Below, piece after piece: positions 13,779 through 23,400 of a DNA stretch of 27,047 nucleotides. Below the pieces are notes generated by a model. That model was not told the origin of the DNA. It saw nothing but the letters and a program-made list of their open reading frames with translations, and ran no database searches. The position numbers and the translations under genes were made by a program. The first letter of the stretch is position 1. Every line of letters begins with the position of its first letter. The stretch spans positions 1-27,047 of the forward strand of contig JAYTQG010000057.1 in NCBI GenBank assembly GCA_043746815.1, given 5' to 3'. The DNA is from JAYTQG01 sp043746815 (GTDB lineage: Bacteria > Actinomycetota > Thermoleophilia > Miltoncostaeales > Miltoncostaeaceae).

Positions 13779-16288
13779 ACCGCCAGTGGGCACATCGCGC
13801 GGGACTTGCGGCCGCGGCCGCAGTGTTTATCAGCGTGCCGACGCTCCTGGCCGACGCGGCGAACGAGGAAGACGCGATCCCTGAGTTGCGTGCGCTCGCA
13901 GGGGCCGCCGCATGGCGCGATTCGTTGGATGCGGTGCGCATCCCGGCGCTCCCTCCGGCAGGGGAGACCGAATCGGCGATCGTCGTACTGACCGAGCCAG
14001 CCATCGCCACGGGCGCGCCCACGACCCGAGCCGAGCGAGCGGCGGCCGCCGCCGCACAAGCCGACCGCGTGAGATCGACGCTCGCCGGGCTTGGCGTCAC
14101 CGTTTATCAGCGCTACCGCATGTTGGTCAACGGCTTCGCGGTGCGTGTCCCGACAGGCGGGCTCTCCGACATCGCGCGTCTCCCGGATGTCGCTGCGGTT
14201 GTTCCCGTCAGCTATTTGGCACCGGCGGAGTCCAAGCCCCTCGCCGCTGTGACTGCTAGCGCCGCCGCCGCTCCGACTGTCGCTCCCACGACCGAGACCG
14301 TTCGGGCCGCGCACATCGCGTTGATCGATGCTGGGATCGACCCCACACATCCACTGCTTGGCGGCGGCATCGGCTCGACCTTCAAGGTCATCGGCGGCGC
14401 GGATCTCGTTGGGAACGATGACGACCCCACGGCCGACGTATCCCCTGCCGCCGCGGAGGCCCACGGGACGGCGATGGCAGCCCTCGTTCTCGCCTCGCCA
14501 CGGCTCGGCGATCTGCCCGCGGAGAAAATCCCGCGACTGCTCGCATACCGCGTGGTTGCGCCGGAGCTCGTGGAGGGGCGGATTCGTCCCCTGGCGCGCA
14601 CGGATCGTGTCCTTGCCGCCCTGGAGCGGGCGGTTGATCCGAATGGCGACGGCGTCACCGACGATCGGCCGGAGGTCATCCTCTTCGGCCTCGCGCGCGG
14701 CTTCGACGATGGTGGTGTGGACCCGGTCGCCAGTGCCCTGCATGCGGCCTCGCTGTTGGACACGGTCGTCGTCGTGGCAGCTGGAAATGACGGGCCGACA
14801 TTCGGCCCCGCGGGAAGCATTGGCAGCGTCGCGGCAGCACCCGGTGTGTTGACGGTTGGCGGACGCTCTGCGACCACTACGCCGCGCACGGCCGATCTCG
14901 CAGTTGGTGGGGCGACGGGAATTGGCCCCGTTCCACTCCTCGGTGCAGATCCCGCAGGCCTGAGCGCGGCGGTCGTCGTTGTCGCTGGAGGTGACGGCCT
15001 CGCCTCCGGGAACGACGCTTCAGAGCTGCGTGACGCGACGGGTAAGAGCCTCGTCACCGGGAGGGTGGTGCTGGTGTCGCGCGGTGGGGGGCAGCTGGTC
15101 GACAAGGCCCGAAACGCCGCTGCGGCTGGCGCGGTTGCCGTGGCCGTCTGGGATGAGCATGGCAACGGAGTGTTCCCAGGGACGGCGGGCGGTGACGACT
15201 GGCCCCTTCCCGTCGTTGGTCTTGGCCCGCGCCAAGGTGCAACCCTCGAAGCCCTCGCTCGTGGATCCACTCCGCCGGTAGTCACCATCAGTGCCCGTCC
15301 AGTCGAGACAGTCGCCGAGCACGTGGCGGCGTTCTCGTCGCGCGGACCGACGGCCGATGGACGTCTGAAGCCGGATCTGCTTGCTCCGGCGGTCGATCTG
15401 GCGACTGCCTTCCCCGGGCGGGCGCCTGACGGGCGGCCGCTCTCCACCCATATCTCGGGTACCAGCGCCGCGGCCGCGCAGGTGGCTGCCATGGCACTGC
15501 GCCTTCGCATCGACCGCCCAGAGCTGCGGGCGGAGGATGTCCGGAGTCTGATCGTCCAGGGCGGCCAGGCGCTGCCCGGAGTTGGCAGCGTGGACCAAGG
15601 CACCGGTGCTGTCATCGACCCGGCGACCGCACCCCTTGCAATCGATCCGCCGGTCATCACGCGAACACGGCCAGCGGTCGGGAGCGACTTTGTCGACTTC
15701 ACCCTCCACGACCTCACCGGTTTGGGAGGGCGGTACCAGCTGCACTTCCAGGGTCCCGGCGACACGACACCGCGCGACCTTGGCGGACCGGTGGACGTCC
15801 CCGCGGATGTGCGTGTTGGACGGCGTCTGCGCATTCCCGCAGGCCTTGGCGCCTATGAGGGGATCGTCACGGTCAGCCGCGCCGACGACGCAGCAGCCGT
15901 GCCGGTCGCACGGGCCATTCTCTATGCCGGTCAGCCCGCGCCGACACCGATCGCCGCCCTTGGGCTGCCGCTGGTGTCCCCACGCGGATCAACGAGTGAG
16001 GTCAGCGTGCGGGTGGGGCTGCTCCGCCGTGCTGGGAAGGCCATTGAGAGTGCGCCGCTGCACGACCTCGGGCTGTGGCTGGTTCCGGGTACCGGTGCGA
16101 CCCCCCTGGCGCTGACGGGCCAAAAACCATCGGGTGCGCTTCCGGCGGGGGACTACCGCTTTCTTGTTTCCGCGAAACTCTCGGATGGGCGTCCGATCGC
16201 GCCCGGCCGCTATCGTCTGCGCGTCACCGCTGTCGGACCCGACGGCACGCCCCTCGTTCGTGACAGCGGGGCGTTCACAATCAAGTAA
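13775..16288 (+). CDS. Secreted subtilisin-family (S8) serine protease
   Basis: About 837 residues. The GTG at 13775 overlaps the tsaD TGA and gives a signal peptide (HRAGLAAAAAVFISVP); the frame is open further upstream, within tsaD, but only this start yields an export signal. An N-terminal inhibitor-like propeptide (about 60-160) precedes the catalytic domain. Catalytic residues are all present: Asp185 in LIDAGIDPTHP, His230 in AHGTAMA, Asn338 in AAGNDGP and Ser564 in SGTSAAAA. A PA-like insert lies between Asn338 and Ser564 (about 400-515), and a C-terminal region of about 220 residues, of beta-rich look, ends in RLRVTAVGPDG. No membrane anchor is seen. The substrate is unknown. Its position inside the t6A gene cluster looks like operon sharing rather than a functional link. 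Confidence 0.92.
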   Translation: MNRQWAHRAGLAAAAAVFISVPTLLADAANEEDAIPELRALAGAAAWRDSLDAVRIPALPPAGETESAIVVLTEPAIATGAPTTRAERAAAAAAQADRVRSTLAGLGVTVYQRYRMLVNGFAVRVPTGGLSDIARLPDVAAVVPVSYLAPAESKPLAAVTASAAAAPTVAPTTETVRAAHIALIDAGIDPTHPLLGGGIGSTFKVIGGADLVGNDDDPTADVSPAAAEAHGTAMAALVLASPRLGDLPAEKIPRLLAYRVVAPELVEGRIRPLARTDRVLAALERAVDPNGDGVTDDRPEVILFGLARGFDDGGVDPVASALHAASLLDTVVVVAAGNDGPTFGPAGSIGSVAAAPGVLTVGGRSATTTPRTADLAVGGATGIGPVPLLGADPAGLSAAVVVVAGGDGLASGNDASELRDATGKSLVTGRVVLVSRGGGQLVDKARNAAAAGAVAVAVWDEHGNGVFPGTAGGDDWPLPVVGLGPRQGATLEALARGSTPPVVTISARPVETVAEHVAAFSSRGPTADGRLKPDLLAPAVDLATAFPGRAPDGRPLSTHISGTSAAAAQVAAMALRLRIDRPELRAEDVRSLIVQGGQALPGVGSVDQGTGAVIDPATAPLAIDPPVITRTRPAVGSDFVDFTLHDLTGLGGRYQLHFQGPGDTTPRDLGGPVDVPADVRVGRRLRIPAGLGAYEGIVTVSRADDAAAVPVARAILYAGQPAPTPIAALGLPLVSPRGSTSEVSVRVGLLRRAGKAIESAPLHDLGLWLVPGTGATPLALTGQKPSGALPAGDYRFLVSAKLSDGRPIAPGRYRLRVTAVGPDGTPLVRDSGAFTIK

Positions 16289-16302
16289 CCCGGAGCCCTC
16301 CA

Positions 16303-16851
16303 TTGCACCCATGGCATGACATCTACGTCGACGATGAAGGCATCGACAACGAGTTCCCAGTCGTCATCGAGGTGCCGAAGGGCAGTAAGAACAAGTACGA
16401 GCTGGACAAGGAGAACGGTCTCCTACGGTTGGACCGGGTGCTCTACAGTGCAGTTCATTACCCGGCCAACTATGGCTTCATTCCGCGAACCTTCTGCGAT
16501 GACGGCGACCCGCTGGACGTCCTCGTGCTCGGTCAGGAGCCGGTGGTCCCGATGTCGATCCTGATGGCCCGTGCCATCGGCGTCATGCGGATGCGCGACG
16601 ACAAGGGCATCGACGACAAGATCGTCGCCGTCAGTATGCGCGACCCCTCGGTCTACGAGTACACGGACCATCAGCAGCTCCCCAGCCATGTCCTGCGTGA
16701 GATGCAGCGCTTCTTCCAGGACTACAAGGTCCTCGAGCATAAGACCGTCATCATCGAGGACCCGCTCGGCCCCGAGGAAGCGATCACGATCATCCGCGAG
16801 TCGTTGGATCTCTACCGCAAGCTGCGGCGCGGCGAACTCGCCGTCAAGTGA
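16303..16851 (+). CDS. ppa: Inorganic pyrophosphatase
   Basis: Soluble family I enzyme hydrolysing pyrophosphate to phosphate. The 182-residue protein has FPVVIEVPKGSKNKYE, YPANYGFIPRTFCDDGDPLD (the DxDPxD-type metal site), and KIVAVSMRDPS, all characteristic. The start is a TTG at 16303 with GGAG seven bases upstream. It follows the protease by 14 bases and its TGA overlaps the next gene's ATG, so it is part of the same transcript. Removal of pyrophosphate would pull the ATP-using t6A reaction forward, but Ppa serves the whole cell. Confidence 0.97.
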   Translation: MHPWHDIYVDDEGIDNEFPVVIEVPKGSKNKYELDKENGLLRLDRVLYSAVHYPANYGFIPRTFCDDGDPLDVLVLGQEPVVPMSILMARAIGVMRMRDDKGIDDKIVAVSMRDPSVYEYTDHQQLPSHVLREMQRFFQDYKVLEHKTVIIEDPLGPEEAITIIRESLDLYRKLRRGELAVK

Positions 16852-17270
16852 TGGTCGGGCGCGCGGCGCTGGCGGGCGTAGTGCTGGCTGCGGCGGTTGG
16901 CCCGGCCAGTGCTGGCGTGCTGATCGCCTTTCGCTCCCCCAGTGGGAACGTCGGGTGTATCTACTCGAACGGGCTTGGTCCATCGGGCGTCCGCTGTGAC
17001 ATCCGCATCCAACAGGCGCATCCGAAGGCGGGCCGTCCGAAGGGGTGCCTATTGGATTGGGGTGACTCGTACCAGCTTGCGCGAAACGGTCGAGCCCACG
17101 GTGTGTGCCACGGCGACACGGCGCTTGACCCGAAGGCCAAGGTGATCGCCTACGGCACATCCTTTGCTCAGGGCGGCATCGTCTGCCGTTCCTCCCGCCT
17201 TAACTTCAGCTGTCGCAACCGGTCCGGTCACGGATTCCTCCTCAGCCGAGAGCGCCAGCGCACCTTCTGA
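16851..17270 (+). CDS. Small secreted cysteine-rich protein, DUF6636-like
   Basis: A 139-residue exported protein: signal peptide (ALAGVVLAAAVGPASA) then FRSPSGNVGCIYS, VRCDI, GCLLDWGD, YGTSFAQGGIVCRS and FSCRN. The F.SPSGN.GC opening, the RCDI step and the later GxxFxxGxxxCxS pattern match the actinobacterial DUF6636 group as I recall it. Six cysteines in the mature part suggest three disulfides. Function unknown. The ATG at 16851 shares one base with the ppa stop (TGATG); a GTG at 16848 is an alternative. Confidence 0.8.
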   Translation: MVGRAALAGVVLAAAVGPASAGVLIAFRSPSGNVGCIYSNGLGPSGVRCDIRIQQAHPKAGRPKGCLLDWGDSYQLARNGRAHGVCHGDTALDPKAKVIAYGTSFAQGGIVCRSSRLNFSCRNRSGHGFLLSRERQRTF

Positions 17271-17337
17271 CGGTGCTCCTTGTTCCGACAGAACCCTGCC
17301 CCTTGGAATGTGCGCGGTTGCTGTCAACGTTGCGCCG

Positions 17338-17358
17338 CGTTGGGGAGTGACCCCAACG
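17338..17358 (+). terminator. Hairpin after the t6A-protease-ppa operon
   Basis: CGTTGGGG and CCCCAACG pair perfectly around the loop AGTGA, 67 bases past the DUF6636 gene. It can end the long upstream transcript, or form part of the leader of the giant gene. No T-run follows. Confidence 0.5.
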
Positions 17359-17365
17359 TTCAAGT

Positions 17366-17412
17366 TCGGTAGCGCGCCTACCGAGTGGTGACCCGGAGCA
17401 TCGTGCGGCTCC
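17366..17412 (+). promoter_or_regulatory. Two further inverted repeats in the leader of the giant gene
   Basis: TCGGTAG-CGCGC-CTACCGA at 17366-17384 is a perfect 7-5-7 inverted repeat, and GGAGC-N8-GCTCC at 17395-17412 a smaller hairpin. Together with the hairpin at 17338 they fill the gap up to the AGGAG ribosome binding site at 17434-17438. The first could be an operator, or the group an RNA-level control region. No promoter hexamers are obvious. Confidence 0.4.
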
Positions 17413-17448
17413 CTGGTAATTCCCCCGAGACCCAGGAGCTGGACCAAC

Positions 17449-20400
17449 ATGCAGGGATTCTCTCGACGTCGCTTGATGGTCGGTGTGCTCACCGCACTGT
17501 CTGCGACCGCCACCATTGCGAGCGCCGCCCCAAACCTCGCCTTGACGAAAGCGACGCCGGCAAAGGTGCTGTATGGGACCGACGCGCCGGTGACCCTGAC
17601 GGTCACCGACACCGAGGCCCTCGGGGGCGCCTGGGGTTACAACGTCGGCTTTCGGGATATCCTGCCGCCAGGAATTACATACGTGCCCGGATCGGGCTCC
17701 GAGGCACCGACGCAAATCCTGCTGAACCAGCCCACCGCTGGTTCCACGACCCTCATTTGGGCGAACGTCGCCGATGTCAGCCCCCAGTCGTCGTTCGCGC
17801 TGACCTACCGAGTTCATCACGACCCGGCGGCAATGGACGTTCCCGCGGTCTACGTCAATAGTGCGGGCGCCTACGTCAATATGAGCCCAAACTTCGTTCC
17901 ATCCTTCACCGGTGCCGGGCTCCCGAACGCGGGGAGCTACACCGGGTCGACGACGACGTCCGCGACCAGCAAGTTGATCCCGCTGAAACTCACCAAGACG
18001 GCGTCCGAGGGTGAGGCACTGCGCGGCGTCCACAACCACCCGATCACCTACACCCTGAAGGTCGACAACAACCTGGTGAAGTCGACCGGCGGCATTGTCG
18101 TTGACGACTACCTCCCCGCTGAGCTTGAGCTGCTCTGCGGCGCCGCCGACAACACGACCGACGCGCCGACCAATCCCGGCAGCACCCGGGAGTACCCCGG
18201 GGCCCCCGCCCTTGCACCCGCGCCCTGCAGCACTCCCGCGCTGGTGGAAACGCTCGGGCCAGCGTTCGACCCGGACGGTGCCGGACCCCGGCCCGCTGGC
18301 GTCTATACCCATGTGCAATGGAACGTCGGAACGCTTGCGCCGAGCGCGAGTCAGTCGATTACCTACAAGGCAGGTGTTCCGCTTCGCCGGAACACGATGA
18401 CCTTCACCGGTCCGACTCCGGCCCCTGCGACGACAAAACAAGCTGCAAACCTGGACAATAACTCCGGATCAGACATCCTCGACGAGACGGCGATCACGAA
18501 CTACTCCGAGGCAAACGGGAACTACGACCTGAACCCCGCCCGCCGGGCAGGTGACACCGCCACGGCGACCGTGACCTCGGAAGATCTGCGCCAGTCCAAG
18601 TCCGCCTCGGGAGCGTCGCTCGCCATCGGTGGTCTGCTTCAGTGGACGATCACCACCGACACAAGCGAATACCGCAATGTCGACAACGTCACTATTACTG
18701 ACACCGTTCCCGATGGGCTGTGCCCGATCTCGGCGAGCGTCGACTACGACGCGAGCGACGGCGGTGAGTGTGACCCCGTTGCCGGAAAGAACCCAAACGT
18801 TCCCTTCCTGTCGGTCGCGGAGATCACTGCCGGTACCGCAGCGCAGAATGGTTCGTGGACACTGAAGTGGGACAAGACCAGTGATCCGCGCCTGGCGCAC
18901 ATGGCCCCCAACGCGAGTGTTGTCACCACCTTTTGGACGAAGACCCGCCACTACTTTCAGCAGAGCGGCGCGGACGACCTGAACGACCCGATCTCCGCGC
19001 TCGACAAGCTGACGAACAGGGTCATCGTGGATGGGTCGCAGTACCCCCGCTGCGGCGCGGGCGACCCCGAGTGCCTCGGCGCCGGTACCCCCGTGTCGCA
19101 CGACCAGCTTCCCAACACCACCATCGTGGATGAGGGCTCAGCGGGAATCGTCGCACCCCCGGCGTTCATCGAGAAGGACGTCATGACGCCTGCGACCGTC
19201 CCGGGATCTGGTGCCACAACCTGCTCCATCGCACCCCTCGCCTACCAGAACGGCCCCGCCGACTCGTTCGGTCCGGGTGACACGGTCTGTTGGCGTCTGA
19301 AGGTGACCTACCCTCTCAGTACAGAGACCAAGAATCCAACCGTCGCCGACTTCCTCCCGCCGGGAATGGCGGCGTTGACGGGGACGGATCGCACGACCGG
19401 GCTCAACTCGGCCGTTGCATCTGCCCCAACCTTCACTGCTGGAGTTCCGGAGTCCGTGAAATGGGACGTTGGCACCACGGTCGGCTCGAACCGCCTGATT
19501 CCGGTTGGCGGCAAAGTGTTTGAACATGTCTTCGGAAGCACGATCACCACGGTGAGCGCCGGCGCGTCCTTCGACATCGTCGACAACCTGATGAAGTCGA
19601 CGTACAACGACTCGGACGGGCTGACGTACCCACTGCGCGACAAGGAGAACTACACCTGGTCGGAGGCGGAGATTCGCCTCCTTAAGGGAGTCCTCACGAT
19701 CAATGGCGCAGCTCCCGGCGCCGGATCGAACGCTGACCCGGACCACATCGCGGTCCAGGCGAACGATGTCGCCCGCTTCTATGTCGACGTTTCGAACGTC
19801 GGCTCCCGAACGGCCAACACCATCTCAACTCGCGATCTGCTCCCACCGGAGATTGGTTGCTCGGGTGTCAGCGCGATCAGCGGAGGAGGAGCCTGTTCCG
19901 GCTCGGCTCCCGACGCCCAGATCAACTGGACCATTCCCACAATTGCAGGGAAAACGCTCGCTACCGATGCCGCGGCGAAGGTGCGCCTGACCTACGACGT
20001 CACGGTGCCCGCGAACGTTGCTCCGAACCAGCAGCTGAATAACCGAGCCGGTGTCCGGAGCTACACCTCCCCCACCAACACCGGAACTCCGTTCACGTAC
20101 TACCCGACGAACAACGTGGATCCCGCGATCACCGCGGTCGCGACGGCGTTCAACACCACCGATGCTGCAGATGACCCATCGGACATTTATACGCAGGATG
20201 TGGTCCTTGCGAAGAGTCGAGCGACCTCAATCACCGAAGCTGGCAACAACTTGGCGAGCGAGGCGACCATCGGCGAGCAGGTCAACTACACCGTCGATGT
20301 GACGGTCCCGGCAGGCTCGACGGTTTACAGCGGCAAGACGATCGACGCGATTCCCGCCGGACAGACGTTGCTGGCAACTCCAGCGCCTACGGTCACCGTA

Positions 20401-23400
20401 AATGGAACCCCGCAGGTACTCGGTTCTGCTCCCGGGGCGTTCGAGGTCACCGTCGCTGGCAACACCATCAGGCTGAATTGGGCCTCTCCGTATGTCAATG
20501 CTCCCGGTTCGGGTAGCGATGTCATTCGTTTGACCTACTCGACGCGTGTCGATGATGTTGCCGGAAACGTGGCCCCTGGAACGGTTGGCAACACGGCGTC
20601 GCTGGACTGGAAGAACCAGGCGGCCGTCGATCAGCCGAGCCGTTCGGCGAACACGACGACGACGATCGTCGAACCCAAGATTGGTATCCAAAAGGCCAAC
20701 AACGACACCGATGGCTATGTCGATTCCGGCCAGGACGTCACCTACACCCTCAACATCACAAACGCCGCATCCGCAGCGACTGCGCACGATTCCGTCGTCG
20801 TTGACACGCTTCCACCCGGCGCCATCCCGTACAAGGGTGTGACAGCGATTGTCGCCGCAGACGGCGATCCGGTCGGGCCCGAGGGCGGCATCTGGAACTC
20901 CACCGGCCGCACGATCACATGGCGCACTGCCGAGGTCGCCGCCCTTGGGACGATCGCTCCCGGTGGCGCCGTTCAGGTGCACTACACGGCTCAAATCACT
21001 GCCGCATCTGCCGCTGGTGGCGCCATCACGAATACCGCCAAGGTCACAACGACAAGCCTTGCTGGCGCGTCGGCGACCGAGCGTGACGGCGCGAGCACCA
21101 CCGTGGCTGGCTACGGCGCCACGGATTCCAACACCCTGCGCTTTGGCTTCCCGACGGTCACCAAGACCGCCACGCCCGACCCCCGCACGATTGGCCAGCA
21201 GGTGACCTTTACCGTCGCTTACACGCTGCCCGCCGGTGTGCAGGTCTTCGACAGCTCCATCTACGACACCCTCCCCGACGGCCTCGCGTTCGACGGATAC
21301 GTCAGCGCAACCTGCGTGACGGTGGGCGGCTACGTTTGTGGATCGCCCCTTGATGCCTGGCTTGCCGACAGCTCGCACTGGATGGCTGCCGAGCCGCAGG
21401 GTGATGGCTCCACTCGCCTTGGCTGGTGGGTCGGCGACGCAGCGGAACATCTTGTTGCCACCGTTCCGGTTGCACGCCGCTACGCCCTCACCTATCGGGC
21501 ACACGTAACCGCGACCTACAGTGGCACCGGCACACCCGTGGCCGGGGCCCCCGTTGTTGACACAAATACGCTGCAAAACGCCGCGAACACCGGCTGGAAC
21601 GTCACCGACAAACAGCCGCAGGCGACGCCCGCATCGATTCCGGTCGCCGGATTTGACGGAGTCCCGGTCGACACGACGAACCCTGCCCACCCACCGAAGG
21701 CACCGGCAACCACGACAACGAACGTCGTCGAGCCGCACCTGCGCCTGAACAAGCACGTCTCCTGTGATGGTGCCGCCCCGACGACTGCGACCGCGGCGGA
21801 TACCTCCGACGCCTGTTCGATTGAACCGGGTTCGGGACCATTTACCTACACCGTGGTTGTTACCAACACTGGCACCTCTGCGGCCTACAACGCGGTCATT
21901 GCCGACCAGCCGGACACGGAAATTGGGAACGTCTCCGCGGTGACCGCCACGTCATCCGGCGCCGGAACCGTCGCGCTGACCAATGGCTGGACCGCCGCTG
22001 ACCCCTCGATGGCCTGGTCTGTCGATGTACTTGAGGCTGGTGAGACGGTCACGATCCACTACACCGGAACCCTTGCCGCCTCGTCCACGCTGCACGCTGG
22101 CGACCTCGTGAAAAACACTGCGAGCGTCACGGACTACTTCGGTGTCTCCGCGGCCGCACGCGCGGCGAACCCGACCTGGACCTTCCCCAACTACCCGAAC
22201 GACACGAACCGCCACCCGGCCGCTGATCCGACCCTGAAGGACACCGTCACGCTGACGCTGGCGATGCCCCACATCACGATCGCAAAGACCACCGGTGCAG
22301 GCACCGAGCTTGCAAACGCAGAGATCCTCAAGCCGTTCACGTGGAAGGTCGTGGTGACCAACGACAGCACCGTCGTGGCCCATGACATCAACTTGAGCGA
22401 CGCGCTCCCCCACAACTGGGCATACACCGGCCCGGCCACGATTGCCGTCACTGGGCCCGCCGCCCAGCTTGTCGTCCCGGCTAACCAGGCTCCGGTCGTC
22501 ACCGGAACACTCACAACCGGCCGGCAGCTTGACTGGACCGCCATTGCAAACCTCGACCCCGGCCGGTCCGTCACGGTGACCTACATCGCGACACCTCAGC
22601 CAGGTGCCGAAGTGGATCCCGGTACGGCGACCAACCACGTCAATACCGCGGTCGCGACAACTGCCGACGCCTCAGGCGTGCGTTCGAGTGCCGACGGTTC
22701 GTACGCAGATGGCCCCGACGCTGACACCCTGCCGGACAGCGACACCGCCGCAGCCCCTCTCCTTGCACCGGCCCTTGCGATCAGCAAGAAGCCTGACTGT
22801 GCATTGGGTGCCAGGGATGCCACATGTGGGGCTCCGGTCAAGGCGGGAGACACCGCCGTTCCATTTGCCATCTACATCACCAACACCGGAACGGCCGACG
22901 CCACCAACCTCGTCGTCGGTGACGTGTTGCCTGCAGGTCTTGTCTACACGAATGGCTCGCAAACAGCGGTCAGCTGCAACCCGCCTGGGTGTGGCTCGGC
23001 CAACCTGCCGTTCCCAGCTGGTGCCGCTGCGGTTGCCCCATACACCAACGTCGTCGGTCCGGCCTTCACTCAGGATGCGCCGGCGGCGAATACCCCGGCT
23101 GCTGGCCAGACCACCATCACCTACCACGTGGCCAGCGTTCACCCCGGCGAGACGATCCGGATCTACTACCTGGTCGACATTCCGAACCCGTGGACGCATA
23201 ACTCCAACATCACCAATACGGCGTCGGTTCACTCGGATGAACTTCCGGCGGACAAGTTCGACACGGGAGCGGTTCAGATCACCTCTAAGCCCTTCTGGCT
23301 CGGTCTGGCGGAGCCCTCCGTGAAGTCGTCGGTTCCCGCGATGGGGACGGCGCTGACAACTGAGGACCCGATTGCCTACACCGTCCACTACGCCAATACG

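Noticed and set aside
14212..15834. Minus-strand frame of 540 codons opposite the protease
   Set aside because: The composition (Ser, Arg, Pro, Thr) is typical of an antisense frame in high-GC DNA, while the plus strand encodes a protease with all catalytic residues.
12286..17270. Idea that the protease, pyrophosphatase and DUF6636-like genes form a defence or secretion system
   Set aside because: The protease and DUF6636-like genes are ordinary exported families and ppa is a housekeeping gene; only gene order links them, and no effector, sensor or mobile signature is visible.
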